From assembly GCF_008386395.1 (NCBI RefSeq), contig NZ_CP043761.1, positions 5,890,001-5,954,000 on the forward strand: 64,000 nucleotides of DNA, given 5' to 3'. The translations under genes and the position numbers were made by a program. Below are positions 30,007 through 40,544 of this stretch, piece by piece; the stretch's first letter is position 1; every line of letters begins with the position of its first letter. The stretch is from Paenibacillus sp. 37. Lineage in GTDB: Bacteria > Bacillota > Bacilli > Paenibacillales > Paenibacillaceae. The notes under the pieces were generated by a model, which saw only the letters and a program-made list of their open reading frames with translations, was not told the origin of the DNA and made no database searches.

Positions 30007-30885
30007 TTATGCCTCTATCCAATACCGAATCTCCCGGCCCTCTCCTCCGATCGATGGCCATCCTGCCGATTCTTTTACAATAGAACGAAAGACCAGCTTA
30101 CGTATAACCAATGGCAGATCTTCTCGAACAAATCTTAACTGCGGATGATGAACAAGTTCATTCATGCTCCACGGCTCCTTGCGACTTCTTAACACACGCA
30201 GCAGCAGTTCTGAGCATTCACTCATTTTGGACATTACGGAAAACTCACAGGCAAGCAGGACAAGCTCTACTCGCTGCTCCAGCGTCTCCGAGCTTACGGT
30301 AAGCTCTTGATATAGTTTCCATAAAGCGCGATCCAGATTCTGCACATGTGTCCAGACGGCATGATCCGGGTATATCCCCTGTTCAATCAATACAATTCTT
30401 GCCCAGTTCCCCAGAGCCTCTAATACATTGTAGTAGGCGTCTACAACATGGCCTTCCTGAATATGACGTTTGGCCTCCACATACATTCTCAAAAAACTGG
30501 TGAATTCATGAAGCAGCTTCTGCTCACGCAATTCTGCCCCAAAGGTAGACAGTTCTTCTCGCAAATCACTTAATGCGCTGTCCGCTTCCCAGATAATCTC
30601 ACCTTCAATTAGACACTGGGTGAGATTATTATGATTTCCGGTAACTACACTACTCTTTAATTCATGACGGCTTGCATAGATCATCTGATAACGAAGATCA
30701 CCATATCTGTAATGTCCCACTGCCGACTTCAATTGATCATCATTATGAACAACAAGTACTAATAATTCGAAATCTTGAATTAGGGAGCCGTGGAATCGCT
30801 CTCCCGGGTGGGAATAAGCGATAGCCCCAACTGCCCCTGTCTCTTCCGACTGTTCGGACAAAAAAGCAAGGTTCTTTAATTCCAC
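30007..30885 (-). CDS. ygxA: YgxA-like nucleotidyltransferase-fold protein
   Basis: About 292 residues of a conserved Bacillales family (YgxA). The N-terminal half has a nucleotidyltransferase-like fold (HPGERFHGSLIQDFELLVLV), and the last 80 residues resemble a small helix-turn-helix domain. Enzyme activity is unproved. The start is taken as the GTG after GGAGGGAATC; ATG codons 12 and 21 bases upstream lack a ribosome site. It sits immediately upstream of the rRNA promoters and opposite to ygzB, just as in B. subtilis near rrnD, supporting the name. Confidence 0.82.
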   Translation of the reverse strand: MELKNLAFLSEQSEETGAVGAIAYSHPGERFHGSLIQDFELLVLVVHNDDQLKSAVGHYRYGDLRYQMIYASRHELKSSVVTGNHNNLTQCLIEGEIIWEADSALSDLREELSTFGAELREQKLLHEFTSFLRMYVEAKRHIQEGHVVDAYYNVLEALGNWARIVLIEQGIYPDHAVWTHVQNLDRALWKLYQELTVSSETLEQRVELVLLACEFSVMSKMSECSELLLRVLRSRKEPWSMNELVHHPQLRFVREDLPLVIRKLVFRSIVKESAGWPSIGGEGREIRYWIEA

Positions 30886-31007
30886 GATTCCCTCCATACA
30901 TTTCATGGCAGATAAGCGCCAAGTCAGTTATAATGTAATTCTACATCCAGACTGAAGTTTCCTTCTTTTCCAGGTCCGATACTACTCATACGATAGGAGC
31001 ATTTTTC

Positions 31008-31388
31008 ATGATTTTTAAATCAGCAAAAATTAATGCTTTTCGCACTTGGGGATTACTACTGACCATGCTAGGTATGGGCCTAATGATACTCGGAACAGCC
31101 GGGATTGTTTTCTGGGGACATGCAGGCAAGGTATTCGCAGCTGTAGGGCTCGTCATCGGACTGATTGCCATGATGGCCAGTCTAGCCATTTATTTCTGGG
31201 CGGGTATGCTCTCCACCAGTGCAGTACAAGTCGACTGTCCGGAATGCGGGAAGTTAACCAAAATGCTTGGCAAAACGGATCGGTGTATGTTCTGTCATAC
31301 CATCCTCACCCTGGACCCTAATAAGGCCAACATGACCAGTCAGCAACTGAAAGCGCCTTCTACAACAGTTCCCCCCACCGATGGTTAG
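31008..31388 (+). CDS. ygzB: YgzB-like membrane protein (UPF0295)
   Basis: A 126-residue protein of the UPF0295/YgzB family. Two membrane helices (residues about 15-35 and 42-63) are followed by a cytosolic tail with two CxxC pairs (CPECGK and CMFC), a zinc-ribbon pattern. It runs divergently from ygxA with AGGAG upstream. Function is unknown, but the family is conserved between ygxA and perR in Bacillus, as seen here. Confidence 0.9.
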   Translation: MIFKSAKINAFRTWGLLLTMLGMGLMILGTAGIVFWGHAGKVFAAVGLVIGLIAMMASLAIYFWAGMLSTSAVQVDCPECGKLTKMLGKTDRCMFCHTILTLDPNKANMTSQQLKAPSTTVPPTDG

Positions 31389-31449
31389 CACGATATGATC
31401 TCCAACCGCTAAATGTCTTTTACCTTAATTTCATTGAAGAACAAAAAAA

Positions 31450-31476
31450 GGCCCGGTATGTTTACCGGACCTTTTT
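31450..31476. terminator. Bidirectional terminator between ygzB and the GH18 gene
   Basis: Arms GGCCCGGTA/TACCGGACC, with a T-run on the plus strand and a longer one on the minus strand, serving two convergent genes. Confidence 0.8.
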
Positions 31477-31651
31477 GGATTTTGCTTATAAGTGAGCCCT
31501 TATTGGTGTTATCGATAGCTAAAATATGAAGTTAAGTTATAAGTTCTAAGACCAATAAAACGGTAGACTGCACGTATGATGGTATCCAATAATAAACTTT
31601 GAACTTAGTGAAAATAAATTGGAGCAAGCAGACACTCTGAGTTCGAATAAT

Positions 31652-33382
31652 TTATTTCTGGTAACCGGCCTGCTTTAATACCTCCCATGCAGAAGCATTA
31701 GCAAAACTCCGATTCCATGCTGCTACTCCGCCCAGTTTCAACGAAGCAATCAAATCCACCCGCGCCTGAAGGGACACGGCATCTTCGATCCATATTTTCT
31801 TGGTAGCTCCGTCTTCCTTATATTCCACATAGTTCTGTCCACTTGCCTGATCCAGTTCAGGTTTGAGTTTCTTCTCTTGGATCAGCTCCACAATGGCATT
31901 CATGCCCACCGCTTTGGAAGACACTTTAACCTCACCCTGATCATTCGTCTCTTCCGTCCAGATCCGGGTATAGAGCGGAACCGCCATGATCAACTTGTTA
32001 GAAGGGACTTCATCCTCCTCAAGTATGCGTCTCATGGAAGCCTCGGTCCAAGGCAGAGATGCTACCGAACCTGCCTTGGGACTGGCCGCCCAATGTTCAT
32101 CATAAGCCATCACCATAACATAGTCTGCAAAAGAACCTAATGCACGGCGATCCAGAAAGGCAGACCACATCTCACTGTTTGATTTCGGTGTTACATCGAT
32201 TGATAACATCAATCCATGTATACGTGCCATCGCCTTGATCTCGCGCACAAATTGCGTAATGTTAGGCCCGTCATCTGTATACACGTTCTCAAAGTCGATG
32301 TTAATACCATCCAGTTGATACGTCTGCGCATACTCTAACATCTGCTCAATAATATGAGTGCGTGTCTCGTAAGTAGCTACAGCTTCTTTTGTAACGTCCG
32401 GGTCAAAGTTGTTATCCATGAGTCCCCATACTTCCATACCCGAACGGTGAGCCCAGTTCACATAAGCTTGGTTTCCCTTGCTTTTCACCGTGCCCTGTCC
32501 ATCCGTAATATGAAACCATGTGGGGCTGACCACATTCACACCAGGCATTTTACCGATAGAACCCACATCAGGCTGACGATTGTACACGGCTTCCCAAACC
32601 AGATTTACCGGTTTATTCTGCCACTTCTTCTCTGCTGCAGTCAGCGTATACTTAGGCAAGTCCACCTTCTTTTTCTCGGTGAGGACAATATAATCATTAT
32701 CTACATATCCGGCATATCCATTATCAAGTTGAACAAAACTCTGTTTATCACCCGTCTGCCATACACGTACCCGTGCATCCTTTTCCATATCGGCAATGAT
32801 TGGTGAGGATTCTCCCCCACGTTTATATAACGGCACGGTCTTGTCCGCTTTGGATGATAATGTATCAATCTCTGCATACTGTATCATGTCTCCACCACGC
32901 ATCAGCAGCACAGCACCTGTTACTGAATCTTCCTGTACGGTTATGCCATATACTTCTTTCAAAGGTTTGAGCGGAATATAGGCTTCTCCGTCCTTAACCT
33001 CAGGTTTAACTGTCATAGGATAATCTTTGTGATTAAGTTCTGCTTGTGTGCTTCCATCTTTCATATGAAGGACTCGCTGAGGAGAGGCAATAATGATATC
33101 TCCCGATTCTGATTCATAACGTATGCCTGCATCAATCGCTTCTTGCAAAACATCTACAGGCAACTTGAGTTGATCTCCTGTACCCAGAGCGTCTCCATCC
33201 ATCAGTTGCCCATCTACAAAAATAGGCTGGCTTCTTCCTACCCAGTCGGGGTCTTCATGGGTCTGGTTCAACCATACATTCGTTATAAGCCAGTAAGCCC
33301 CTCCGGCGATCAGACAAGCCCCGAGAAAACCGGGCCAAAATGAACGTCGCTTCTGACGTGTATATCTGCTTTTTCTACCCAA
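31652..33382 (-). CDS. Membrane-anchored GH18 glycosyl hydrolase with stalk and SH3 domains
   Basis: About 576 residues. A basic N-terminus precedes one membrane helix (residues about 15-33). A copper-amine-oxidase-N-type domain follows, then an SH3-like domain near residues 180-220 and a GH18 TIM-barrel. The catalytic DxxDxDxE motif is present as DGINIDFE. This layout is that of cell-wall or spore-cortex-associated hydrolases of the YaaH/YvbX kind; chitin is a less likely target. A TTG at 33382 follows GGAGG with good spacing and gives a basic start; an ATG 30 bases upstream lacks such a site. Confidence 0.85.
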   Translation of the reverse strand: MGRKSRYTRQKRRSFWPGFLGACLIAGGAYWLITNVWLNQTHEDPDWVGRSQPIFVDGQLMDGDALGTGDQLKLPVDVLQEAIDAGIRYESESGDIIIASPQRVLHMKDGSTQAELNHKDYPMTVKPEVKDGEAYIPLKPLKEVYGITVQEDSVTGAVLLMRGGDMIQYAEIDTLSSKADKTVPLYKRGGESSPIIADMEKDARVRVWQTGDKQSFVQLDNGYAGYVDNDYIVLTEKKKVDLPKYTLTAAEKKWQNKPVNLVWEAVYNRQPDVGSIGKMPGVNVVSPTWFHITDGQGTVKSKGNQAYVNWAHRSGMEVWGLMDNNFDPDVTKEAVATYETRTHIIEQMLEYAQTYQLDGINIDFENVYTDDGPNITQFVREIKAMARIHGLMLSIDVTPKSNSEMWSAFLDRRALGSFADYVMVMAYDEHWAASPKAGSVASLPWTEASMRRILEEDEVPSNKLIMAVPLYTRIWTEETNDQGEVKVSSKAVGMNAIVELIQEKKLKPELDQASGQNYVEYKEDGATKKIWIEDAVSLQARVDLIASLKLGGVAAWNRSFANASAWEVLKQAGYQK

Positions 33383-33462
33383 ACGTCTACCTCCGTTAAT
33401 TATGCTGATCATAGGGATGTGCGCATAAGTTGTTATCAAAATGAGTGTTTTGCATAAATGCT

Positions 33463-33500
33463 AAAAAAAAACGTGAAGAATCCATACTGAATTCTGCACG
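33463..33500 (-). terminator. Terminator after perR
   Basis: Arms CGTGCAGAAT/ATTCTTCACG with a nine-T run on the minus strand. Confidence 0.8.
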
Positions 33501-33522
33501 TTAATATTGTAATTCAACTCTC

Positions 33523-33945
33523 TTAATCCCTGCAACTTTTGCAAACGCCATATACTTCCAATCGGTGACCGTGTACTTCGAATCCTGTACTAGACTCCGC
33601 CTGAAGCTCTACACTTTTGAGTGAAGGATAGCTGAAGTCTTCAATCTTGCCGCATTGATCACAGATAACATGATAATGATCCGTCACATTGGCATCGAAG
33701 CGACTTGAATTATCTCCGTATGTCAATTCCCGGACCATGCCAGCTTCCAGAAACATCTTCAAATTATTATATACCGTTGCCACGCTCATACTGGGAAATT
33801 GGGGTTCAAGGGCTCGGTAAATTTCATCGGCTGTCGGATGCCCCATGGATTCCATCAGATAGTTCAATATGGCATGACGCTGGGGTGTAATACGGACACC
33901 GGTCGTTTTCAGATGCTCCAACGCATGTTGGACACGTGTTGCCAT
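33523..33945 (-). CDS. perR: Peroxide-responsive regulator PerR (Fur family)
   Basis: A 140-residue Fur-family repressor. The winged helix is at residues 15-70 ([21 protein letters not shown]). Metal-binding features include [11 protein letters not shown] and the C-terminal CKSC pair, the structural zinc site, together with the His/Asp residues of the iron site. The short basic start and placement next to ygzB/ygxA identify it as PerR, not Fur. It represses peroxide-stress genes until iron-catalysed oxidation releases it. A strong sigma-A promoter lies 130 bases upstream. The ATG at 33945 follows AAGGCGGTGG; upstream codons are non-conserved. Confidence 0.92.
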   Translation of the reverse strand: MATRVQHALEHLKTTGVRITPQRHAILNYLMESMGHPTADEIYRALEPQFPSMSVATVYNNLKMFLEAGMVRELTYGDNSSRFDANVTDHYHVICDQCGKIEDFSYPSLKSVELQAESSTGFEVHGHRLEVYGVCKSCRD

Positions 33946-34074
33946 AAAACCCACCGCCTTACCTTTCATTCTCTGGTGAAGAGTAATTTACTGTCTCCTC
34001 GCTCAGAGTTGATTCCCGGCCATTAAGAACGACAATCCATCTTTCATGCCGTGTAATCTTGCCAGTGTACATTT

Positions 34075-34104
34075 ATTGTACGGCGATTACAAGTTTATTG
34101 TCAA
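34075..34104 (-). promoter_or_regulatory. Strong sigma-A promoter of perR
   Basis: On the minus strand TTGACA, 18 bases, TACAAT. The spacer carries a TTGTAAT half-site like half of a Per box, but the other half is poor, so autoregulation is uncertain. Confidence 0.75.
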
Positions 34105-34112
34105 CGCGGCAG

Positions 34113-35522
34113 TCAAGGAACCTCTGTAGAATCCTGCTGGGAATTTGGTCCGTCCTCGGTAGTCTGTTCCAGATTCTCAGCCGTATCTTCAGAATCAGGT
34201 GTAACTGTTTCAGGCGTAGATACAGCCGGGTTGCTCTGAATGGTGAGATCACTGTTGCCTTCAATTTTCACCCTGTACTCGCCCTCACCGAGCTGGCCTT
34301 CTATGGTTTTATTCTGTACTTTGAAAGGTAGATCCGTACTTAGATCTCCATAACTGCTGGAACCCGCAAGACTGTAGTCTCCACGATCAGGAAGTAATAC
34401 GTTAATGGCTCCCACCGCACTGTACACATCCCAGTCCCCTCCGACTTTGGTAGATACGATGTTAATGCTGCCATTAAGCGATTGGGCTTTGATTCCCAGA
34501 TTGGCTCCATCCAGCGTAATATTGCCGTTGCGTGTCTCTGCGATGAATTCACCAACGGAGTCCGCAATACTGATACTTCCCACTTGTGTAGCAAGATCTA
34601 CATCGCCGGAAATACCGCGAGCCTTCATGTCGCCACGGTTACTGTCCAGATCGACATTACCAATGGCATTGGCTACAATGACATCCCCGTTCAACGTTTT
34701 CCCGGAGATATCTCCAACAGCATTGGTAATCCGGATACGTCCGTTACCCGTTTCGGCCAGTATGGTACTAATGGCTTCCGGACGGTTTAATAATATCGCT
34801 CCATTGGACGTTCGAATATCCAGATTAAAACGACGATCATCCGGGATCGTAATGGTAAGATTCATCCGTGGCTGCGTTTTTTCATTGTCTCCATAAGTCT
34901 TGCCTGTAGCTTTGATATAAATTACTTTTGTACCATCGGCCTCTACAAAAGAGGCTGCTGCAACGGCCTTTGCCTGTACTTCCGTCGTCTGATCTACCCA
35001 GATCACCGTCCGTACTTCAATCTCATCTGTATCTCCGCGTTGTACCGAGATATCTCCGTTGACACCTTCAACCACCAGGTCTGACGTATCCATGCGAACA
35101 GGTACACGAATCGTTCCCTTATCCTCCATATATCCTGCCGCTTGACTGTAGTCCATGGATGCCGCTCCGAGATTTAGACTCACTCTATTCCATAAGTGCA
35201 TGTAGTGATCCTGCTCGGTGACGATAAATACGGAAGCTGCCAAAATCAGTGAGGTTAGAATCCCTTTGGCATCGGGTCTGAAACGTACTTTGATTTGCTC
35301 ATCAGGATTGCTCGGGTTATCCGATTGCACCTTGTTTCTTCTGCGTGTCCACAGGAACAGCACAATATATTCAACACCTAAAACAACGAGCAAAAATGGC
35401 CACCAGTCCACCATCTCATATACGTAGTCAGTTCCCCACCGTTTATCCAAAATCAACAGCACACCGACCGCTATGATTAAGGCGGCAGCCGTATAGCGGC
35501 CAACCCGGACTTTACGGTTCAT
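34113..35522 (-). CDS. DUF4097-type beta-repeat membrane protein
   Basis: A 469-residue protein. Residues 1-65 hold two membrane helices (the first ALIIAVGVLLILDK), in a LiaF-like N-terminal module, and a third near residue 90. The remainder is a long run of repeating strands with the pattern 'GDISV..GNGRI..LNGDV' typical of DUF4097 beta-helices, ending in a Thr/Glu-rich tail. Such proteins are linked to envelope sensing in Firmicutes, though their action is unproved. AAGGAGGGAACG precedes the ATG. It lies 26 bases after the membrane protein at 35549-36142, probably in one operon. Confidence 0.75.
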   Translation of the reverse strand: MNRKVRVGRYTAAALIIAVGVLLILDKRWGTDYVYEMVDWWPFLLVVLGVEYIVLFLWTRRRNKVQSDNPSNPDEQIKVRFRPDAKGILTSLILAASVFIVTEQDHYMHLWNRVSLNLGAASMDYSQAAGYMEDKGTIRVPVRMDTSDLVVEGVNGDISVQRGDTDEIEVRTVIWVDQTTEVQAKAVAAASFVEADGTKVIYIKATGKTYGDNEKTQPRMNLTITIPDDRRFNLDIRTSNGAILLNRPEAISTILAETGNGRIRITNAVGDISGKTLNGDVIVANAIGNVDLDSNRGDMKARGISGDVDLATQVGSISIADSVGEFIAETRNGNITLDGANLGIKAQSLNGSINIVSTKVGGDWDVYSAVGAINVLLPDRGDYSLAGSSSYGDLSTDLPFKVQNKTIEGQLGEGEYRVKIEGNSDLTIQSNPAVSTPETVTPDSEDTAENLEQTTEDGPNSQQDSTEVP

Positions 35523-35548
35523 CACGTTCCCTCCTTGTATCGTTTCCA

Positions 35549-36142
35549 CTACATTTTTTTCTTGTTCAACATCACCCAGAATTCACGACCAAACAGAAGC
35601 AAACCGCCTACGATCATGAGAACCGCAAATGAATATCCGCCGTACATGGCGAGAAGCTCTTGAAACCAACGTGGTTTGCGGAAAAACAGCACCATCAAAG
35701 ACCCTCCCACAATCAGAAGTAATCCAAACGATATGCCTCTCTCCCAAACCATCATTGCATCTCTTGTAGAACGTTCATTAGTTATCGGCTTGTCCGAAGT
35801 TGCCTGGGTTACTGCTCTACGTCTGCGCATCATGACCCAATCTGCAGATTGCAACACATCATATACATTGTAAAAGTAAATAACCGGAATACACAAAGCC
35901 AGTAAGATGAGCAATGGCACATTGATCTGTATACCAATAGATGAGAAGTACAACACTGCTGACAGATCAAGCAAAACAAGCAGCATAAAGGTCAAACCTC
36001 TCATGTACAATCTCAGATAAATATGACCCAGGCCAGGAATAATGGCACTCAGTAATCCCGCGATAAACTTGTGAGTCCGATTTCTGACCGGTTTGGCCTG
36101 GACTGAACGGGTCTTTTTGTTCAATTGACGTCTCCGTTTCAT
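35549..36142 (-). CDS. Conserved membrane protein of unknown function
   Basis: A 197-residue protein with about five membrane helices. It has a very basic N-terminus (KRRRQLNKKTRSVQ) and a glycine-proline 'GLLSAIIPGLGHIYL' start resembling the TM2/DUF5683 type. GAGGAG precedes the ATG. It is directly upstream of the DUF4097 protein gene and may form an operon with it. No catalytic motif was seen. Confidence 0.7.
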   Translation of the reverse strand: MKRRRQLNKKTRSVQAKPVRNRTHKFIAGLLSAIIPGLGHIYLRLYMRGLTFMLLVLLDLSAVLYFSSIGIQINVPLLILLALCIPVIYFYNVYDVLQSADWVMMRRRRAVTQATSDKPITNERSTRDAMMVWERGISFGLLLIVGGSLMVLFFRKPRWFQELLAMYGGYSFAVLMIVGGLLLFGREFWVMLNKKKM

Positions 36143-36245
36143 AACATACTCCTCTCTTCTGATCTGACCTTCCGCTCTTCATGCATTTGGTTAGATAGTA
36201 CCCTAAAGAGCAAGGAGAGTAACTGGAAGAAATATGGATATGACC

Positions 36246-36281
36246 AAAAACCCTCCGGCACTACTGGCCTGGGGAGGGTTG
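36246..36281 (-). terminator. Terminator after the MgtC-like gene
   Basis: Arms AACCCTC/GAGGGTT, then a T-run on the minus strand. Confidence 0.75.
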
Positions 36282-36289
36282 TAATTCAT

Positions 36290-37000
36290 TTATTCGATCG
36301 ACACCTTGGTAACGTGTTCCCATTGTCTTAACTTGGATACCAAGCCTACCGTTTGGAAATCATGCGGTACCTGAACATGTAACACAATCTCAATTTTACG
36401 TTCAACCGAGACCATCTCTGCATAAGCCAAGTCTTGTTCATTCACGGTAATTTTACGAATTTTGATCTTTTCCTGCTCCATACATGAAGACAGTTGTTCG
36501 AGAAAACCGGGTTCTGACAAGGTATGAAGTGTAACAACATGCAGTTTGTTCCCTCGTAAATACCTTAGCTCTAATTTGTTAAATACCCAGAGATTAAGTA
36601 ATACCAGAACGGTGGATACGATAGAGGCAAAAAAGAATCCCGCACCTGCTGCGAGCCCAATGGCTGCAACAACCCAGATTGAAGCTGCTGTAGTCAGTCC
36701 GGTAATGGATTTTCCCGTGAAGAGAATTGTCCCTGCTCCCAGGAATCCGACACCAGTAATTACAGCAGTAGCCAGACGGGCTGGATCGATCCTTACATTT
36801 AATTCATTAGCAAAATCTTTAAAGCCATAAACAGACAACATCATAATCAGTGCGGAACCAAGACATACCAGGATATGGGTACGCAAACCGGCAGCATGAT
36901 TGGACCGTTCCCGCTCCAGGCCTACGAGCCCTCCAAGCAGCATAGCCAGCAATAATCGTAATAAAATGTGCCACTCATCAATGAACCAGGGATCGCCCAA
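36290..37000 (-). CDS. MgtC/SapB family membrane protein
   Basis: A 236-residue protein. Residues 1-145 are membrane helices with the MgtC signature (LGGLVGLERERSNHAAGLRTHILVCLGSALIM and GVGFLGAGTI). The C-terminal 80 residues form an ACT-like cytosolic domain. MgtC proteins influence magnesium stress and ATP synthase or transporter function; their precise substrate is disputed. Translation starts at TTG, with GAGGAGG upstream. A terminator follows the stop. Confidence 0.9.
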   Translation of the reverse strand: MGDPWFIDEWHILLRLLLAMLLGGLVGLERERSNHAAGLRTHILVCLGSALIMMLSVYGFKDFANELNVRIDPARLATAVITGVGFLGAGTILFTGKSITGLTTAASIWVVAAIGLAAGAGFFFASIVSTVLVLLNLWVFNKLELRYLRGNKLHVVTLHTLSEPGFLEQLSSCMEQEKIKIRKITVNEQDLAYAEMVSVERKIEIVLHVQVPHDFQTVGLVSKLRQWEHVTKVSIE

Positions 37001-37032
37001 AGTCGGTATTCCTCCTCAAGTTGTTAATATTA

Positions 37033-37497
37033 TTAAAGTTTATTCTTGTGAAAAGTCGTTAATTCCACTCCAGGTGCAATCTGTGTGACTTCCACGGGAT
37101 TAAAACCAAATTTGGTGTACAGATTCACTGCGGGTTGATTCAGCGTTCCTGTGGAGACGATATAACGCGGAAGATCCGCATGCTGTTCCAACACATAGGT
37201 CATCAAAGATGCCGCAATTCCCTTGCGAAAGTGATCCGGGTGCACCATCATTCGTGTAATGGTCAGTGTATTCTCCTCTTCCTCTGTTACAGCGACAGCC
37301 CCGATAAGCTCTCCGTCATCGTGGATACAACCATAAAAACTCTCTCCACAATCCCGAAGTGTCTCCATCGTATCCATCAAAGGAGGAATCTCCTGAAATC
37401 CGATGATTTCGGCTTCCAATCGATAAGCTACATGTTGTAGTCTCCATAACTGTCCCAACGTCTCCAGATCACTCAGTGACAATGGTTGAATGTTCAT
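37033..37497 (-). CDS. GNAT family N-acetyltransferase
   Basis: A 154-residue acetyl-CoA-dependent acetyltransferase with the GNAT core. The acetyl-CoA loop is MMVHPDHFRKGIAASLM (R-x-x-G-I/A), followed by STGTLNQPAVNLYTKFGF. The start at 37497 has GGGGGAAC before it. The substrate is unknown. It is upstream of the MgtC-like gene's TTG start by 32 bases, so may share a transcript with it. Confidence 0.9.
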   Translation of the reverse strand: MNIQPLSLSDLETLGQLWRLQHVAYRLEAEIIGFQEIPPLMDTMETLRDCGESFYGCIHDDGELIGAVAVTEEEENTLTITRMMVHPDHFRKGIAASLMTYVLEQHADLPRYIVSTGTLNQPAVNLYTKFGFNPVEVTQIAPGVELTTFHKNKL

Positions 37498-37539
37498 ATC
37501 TGTTCCCCCGTCCAAAATACATTTGTATCTATCAATACC

Positions 37540-37571
37540 AAAAAGAGGCTGTCACAGGGACGAGCCTCTTT
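37540..37571 (-). terminator. Terminator after gatB
   Basis: Perfect arms AAAGAGGCT/AGCCTCTTT, followed by T residues on the minus strand. Confidence 0.85.
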
Positions 37572-37593
37572 CTGTCCGGCCTCACCGGAAGGA

Positions 37594-39033
37594 TTAGCGG
37601 TTCAGTACATCTGCAAGCAGTTGGTTGGCTAGAGCGGGATTCGCCTTGCCTTTACTTTCTTTCATAACCTGACCAACAAGGAAGCCAATGGCTTTTTGTT
37701 TACCAGCTTTATAGTCTTCCACGGATTGAGGGTTATTTGCTACAACCTGCTCAACGATGGCAAGAATGGCGCCTTCATCACTAATCTGCACAAGACCCTT
37801 CTCTTCAACGATCTGCTGTGGAAGCTTGCCGCTCTCCAGCATTTCCTTGAATACCGTTTTGGCGATTTTGCTGTTAATGGTGCCCTTCTCCAGCAGTCCG
37901 ATCATCTCACCCAAACCTTGACCTGTCAGTGGGACCTGAGTCACCTCAAGATTGCTCGTATTCAGGTAACCCAGCAAGTCGCCCATGATCCAGTTGGATA
38001 CGGATTTGGCATCCTGAGTGAATTTCAAGCTATCTTCGAAAAGATCAGCTATAGCCTTGGATGAAGTAATAACCTCTGCATCATAACTAGGCAATCCGTA
38101 ATCAGCCGTGTAACGAGCCTTACGCTCGTCTGGAAGCTCAGGTATGGTAGCTCTGATCCGCTCTTTCCAGGCTTCATCGATATGCAGCTTCACCAGATCA
38201 GGGTCCGGGAAATAACGATAGTCATGCGCCTGTTCCTTGCCACGCATCGACAGTGTTTTCCCTTGAGCTTCGTCCCAGCGACGCGTCTCCTGAACCACTT
38301 CGCCGCCATCATCCAGAATCTCAGCCTGACGATATTGTTCATATTCCAGACCACGTTGAACACCACGGAAGGAGTTCATGTTTTTCAGCTCAGCTCTTGT
38401 TCCCAGCTTCTCCTGTCCATGTGGGCGCAAACTGATGTTAGCGTCACAACGCAGTGATCCTTCCTCCATCTTCACGTCCGATACATCACAGTACTGCATG
38501 ATCGCGCGCAATTTTTCAAGATACGCACGTGCCTCTTCCGGAGAAGAAATCTCAGGTTCGGATACAATCTCCACCAGTGGAGTTCCGACACGGTTGAAGT
38601 CCACCAAAGACGCGTATCCGCCATCGATATGTGTAAGCTTCCCTGCATCTTCTTCCAAGTGAAGACGTGTGATGCCAATTCGTTTTGTTTCACCATTCAC
38701 TTCGATATCAATCCAGCCGTTCTCACCGATTGGTTGATCAAATTGCGAGATCTGATAGGCTTTTGGTGAGTCGGGGTAAAAGTAGTTTTTACGGTCAAAC
38801 TTGCTGACATCAGCAATCGTACAATTGAGGGCCATCGCTGCCTTCATGGCGTAGTCTACCGCCTGACGATTCAGTACAGGCAGTACGCCCGGATGTCCGA
38901 GACAGACCGGGCAGGTATGCGTATTCGGCGGAGCTCCAAAAGCTGTGGAGCAGCCGCAGAAGATTTTGGAGTTGGTATGCAACTCCACGTGGACTTCAAG
39001 TCCAACGACCGTTTCATATTTAGATGCGGACAT
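37594..39033 (-). CDS. gatB: Asp-tRNA(Asn)/Glu-tRNA(Gln) amidotransferase subunit B
   Basis: A 479-residue subunit B of GatCAB. It holds the kinase-like domain that activates Glu-tRNA(Gln) or Asp-tRNA(Asn) with ATP and binds the tRNA. Conserved features: [23 protein letters not shown] at the start, a zinc-type cysteine set (CGC, CPVC), [18 protein letters not shown], and the C-terminal YqeY-like tail ending [17 protein letters not shown]. It is the last gene of gatCAB, 26 bases after gatA, and ends at a terminator. Confidence 0.97.
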   Translation of the reverse strand: MSASKYETVVGLEVHVELHTNSKIFCGCSTAFGAPPNTHTCPVCLGHPGVLPVLNRQAVDYAMKAAMALNCTIADVSKFDRKNYFYPDSPKAYQISQFDQPIGENGWIDIEVNGETKRIGITRLHLEEDAGKLTHIDGGYASLVDFNRVGTPLVEIVSEPEISSPEEARAYLEKLRAIMQYCDVSDVKMEEGSLRCDANISLRPHGQEKLGTRAELKNMNSFRGVQRGLEYEQYRQAEILDDGGEVVQETRRWDEAQGKTLSMRGKEQAHDYRYFPDPDLVKLHIDEAWKERIRATIPELPDERKARYTADYGLPSYDAEVITSSKAIADLFEDSLKFTQDAKSVSNWIMGDLLGYLNTSNLEVTQVPLTGQGLGEMIGLLEKGTINSKIAKTVFKEMLESGKLPQQIVEEKGLVQISDEGAILAIVEQVVANNPQSVEDYKAGKQKAIGFLVGQVMKESKGKANPALANQLLADVLNR

Positions 39034-39059
39034 TTCTATATTCCTCCGTTCCGGGCAGT

Positions 39060-40517
39060 CTACAGCTGCGGACGCTGCTTGTGGAATTCTGTATTTTGTT
39101 CAAACGCATGCGCTACACGCAATACGGTTGTTTCATCAAAGGCTTTACCGATAATCTGCAGGCCGACAGGCAATCCATCCGAGAATCCACATGGAATACT
39201 CACGGCAGGTACACCAGCCAGACTGACCGGAATCGTCAAAATATCGTTCAGATACATCGTAAGTGGATCATCCACCTGTGAACCGAGTTTGAACGCCGTA
39301 GTTGGCGCAGTTGGTCCAATAATCACATCATATTTGGCAAATACATTGTCGAAATCCTGTTTGATCAAAGTACGTACCTTCTGTGCTTTCAGATAATAGG
39401 CATCATAGTAACCCGAACTGAGTGCATACGTTCCAAGCATGATACGTCGTTTCACTTCGGGACCAAAGCCTTGGCTCCGAGACTGATGGTACAGATCCAA
39501 CAAGTTGTCCGGATTGTCTGCACGCACGCCATAACGTACACCATCAAATCGAGCCAGGTTTGAAGAAGCCTCTGAAGATGCCAACAGGTAATACGTAGCC
39601 ACCGCATATTCGGTATGCGGAAGGGATACTTCTTCCCATGTTGCCCCGAGTCCTTCAAGAACTTTTAATGCAGACAAAACCGTTTCTTTCACTTGTGGAT
39701 CGACGCCTTCACCGATGTATTCCTTCGGAACAGCAATGCGAAGCCCTTTGACATCACCTGTCAGTCCGCTCAAATAATCCGGGATCTCTACTTTTGCAGA
39801 TGTCGAATCTTTGGCGTCATATCCGGCAATAGCTTGCAACACATAAGCAGAATCTTCAACATTTTTCGTCAAAGGTCCAATCTGATCCAAAGATGATGCA
39901 AATGCTACCAATCCAAAGCGGGAAACAAGTCCGTACGTTGGCTTCAATCCAACAACACCGCAATACGAAGCAGGTTGTCTGATGGAACCACCTGTGTCTG
40001 ATCCGAGTGTAAAGTATGCTTCTCCCGCAGCCACAGCTGCTGCAGAACCACCACTGGAACCTCCTGGAACACGATCAAGTGCCCATGGATTACGTACAGG
40101 TGAGAAACTTGAATTTTCATTGGAGCCGCCCATGGCGAATTCGTCCATGTTGAGTTTACCAATAGTTACGGTGTCCGCAGCTTTCAATTTCTCAACAACT
40201 GTCGCGTCATACACCGGGTCGAAATTACGAAGGAATTGGCTGCCACACGTCGTGCGCAGTCCGTTTGTAACGATGTTATCCTTAATACCTACAGGCAGAC
40301 CAAAAAGCAAACCTTTCTCCTCGCCGCTAACCAGACGGTCATCCAGTTGACGTGCACGAGCGCGTGCTTGTTCTTCATCCAGTGCCAAATATGCTTTAAC
40401 TTTATCATCATGCGCGCCAATGTTCTGATACGCCTGATCCACCAGATCGCTGACCGACAGCTCTTTGGCATGCAGCTTGTTATGTAACTCAGGCAACGAT
40501 TGTTCAAATAAACTCAC
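39060..40517 (-). CDS. gatA: Asp-tRNA(Asn)/Glu-tRNA(Gln) amidotransferase subunit A
   Basis: A 485-residue amidase-signature enzyme that frees ammonia from glutamine for GatB. The Ser-cisSer-Lys triad is in the glycine-serine region ([14 protein letters not shown] near residue 155, with the upstream KDN lysine). The start is GTG after AAGGAGGAC. The complex makes Gln-tRNA and Asn-tRNA in organisms lacking glutaminyl-tRNA synthetase. It lies between gatC and gatB in the expected order. Confidence 0.97.
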   Translation of the reverse strand: MSLFEQSLPELHNKLHAKELSVSDLVDQAYQNIGAHDDKVKAYLALDEEQARARARQLDDRLVSGEEKGLLFGLPVGIKDNIVTNGLRTTCGSQFLRNFDPVYDATVVEKLKAADTVTIGKLNMDEFAMGGSNENSSFSPVRNPWALDRVPGGSSGGSAAAVAAGEAYFTLGSDTGGSIRQPASYCGVVGLKPTYGLVSRFGLVAFASSLDQIGPLTKNVEDSAYVLQAIAGYDAKDSTSAKVEIPDYLSGLTGDVKGLRIAVPKEYIGEGVDPQVKETVLSALKVLEGLGATWEEVSLPHTEYAVATYYLLASSEASSNLARFDGVRYGVRADNPDNLLDLYHQSRSQGFGPEVKRRIMLGTYALSSGYYDAYYLKAQKVRTLIKQDFDNVFAKYDVIIGPTAPTTAFKLGSQVDDPLTMYLNDILTIPVSLAGVPAVSIPCGFSDGLPVGLQIIGKAFDETTVLRVAHAFEQNTEFHKQRPQL

Positions 40518-40544
40518 AGTTTTTGTCCTCCTTCCGGTTATCCG

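Noticed and set aside
34075..34104. A full Per box in the perR promoter
   Set aside because: Only one half-site fits the consensus well, so PerR autoregulation cannot be claimed.
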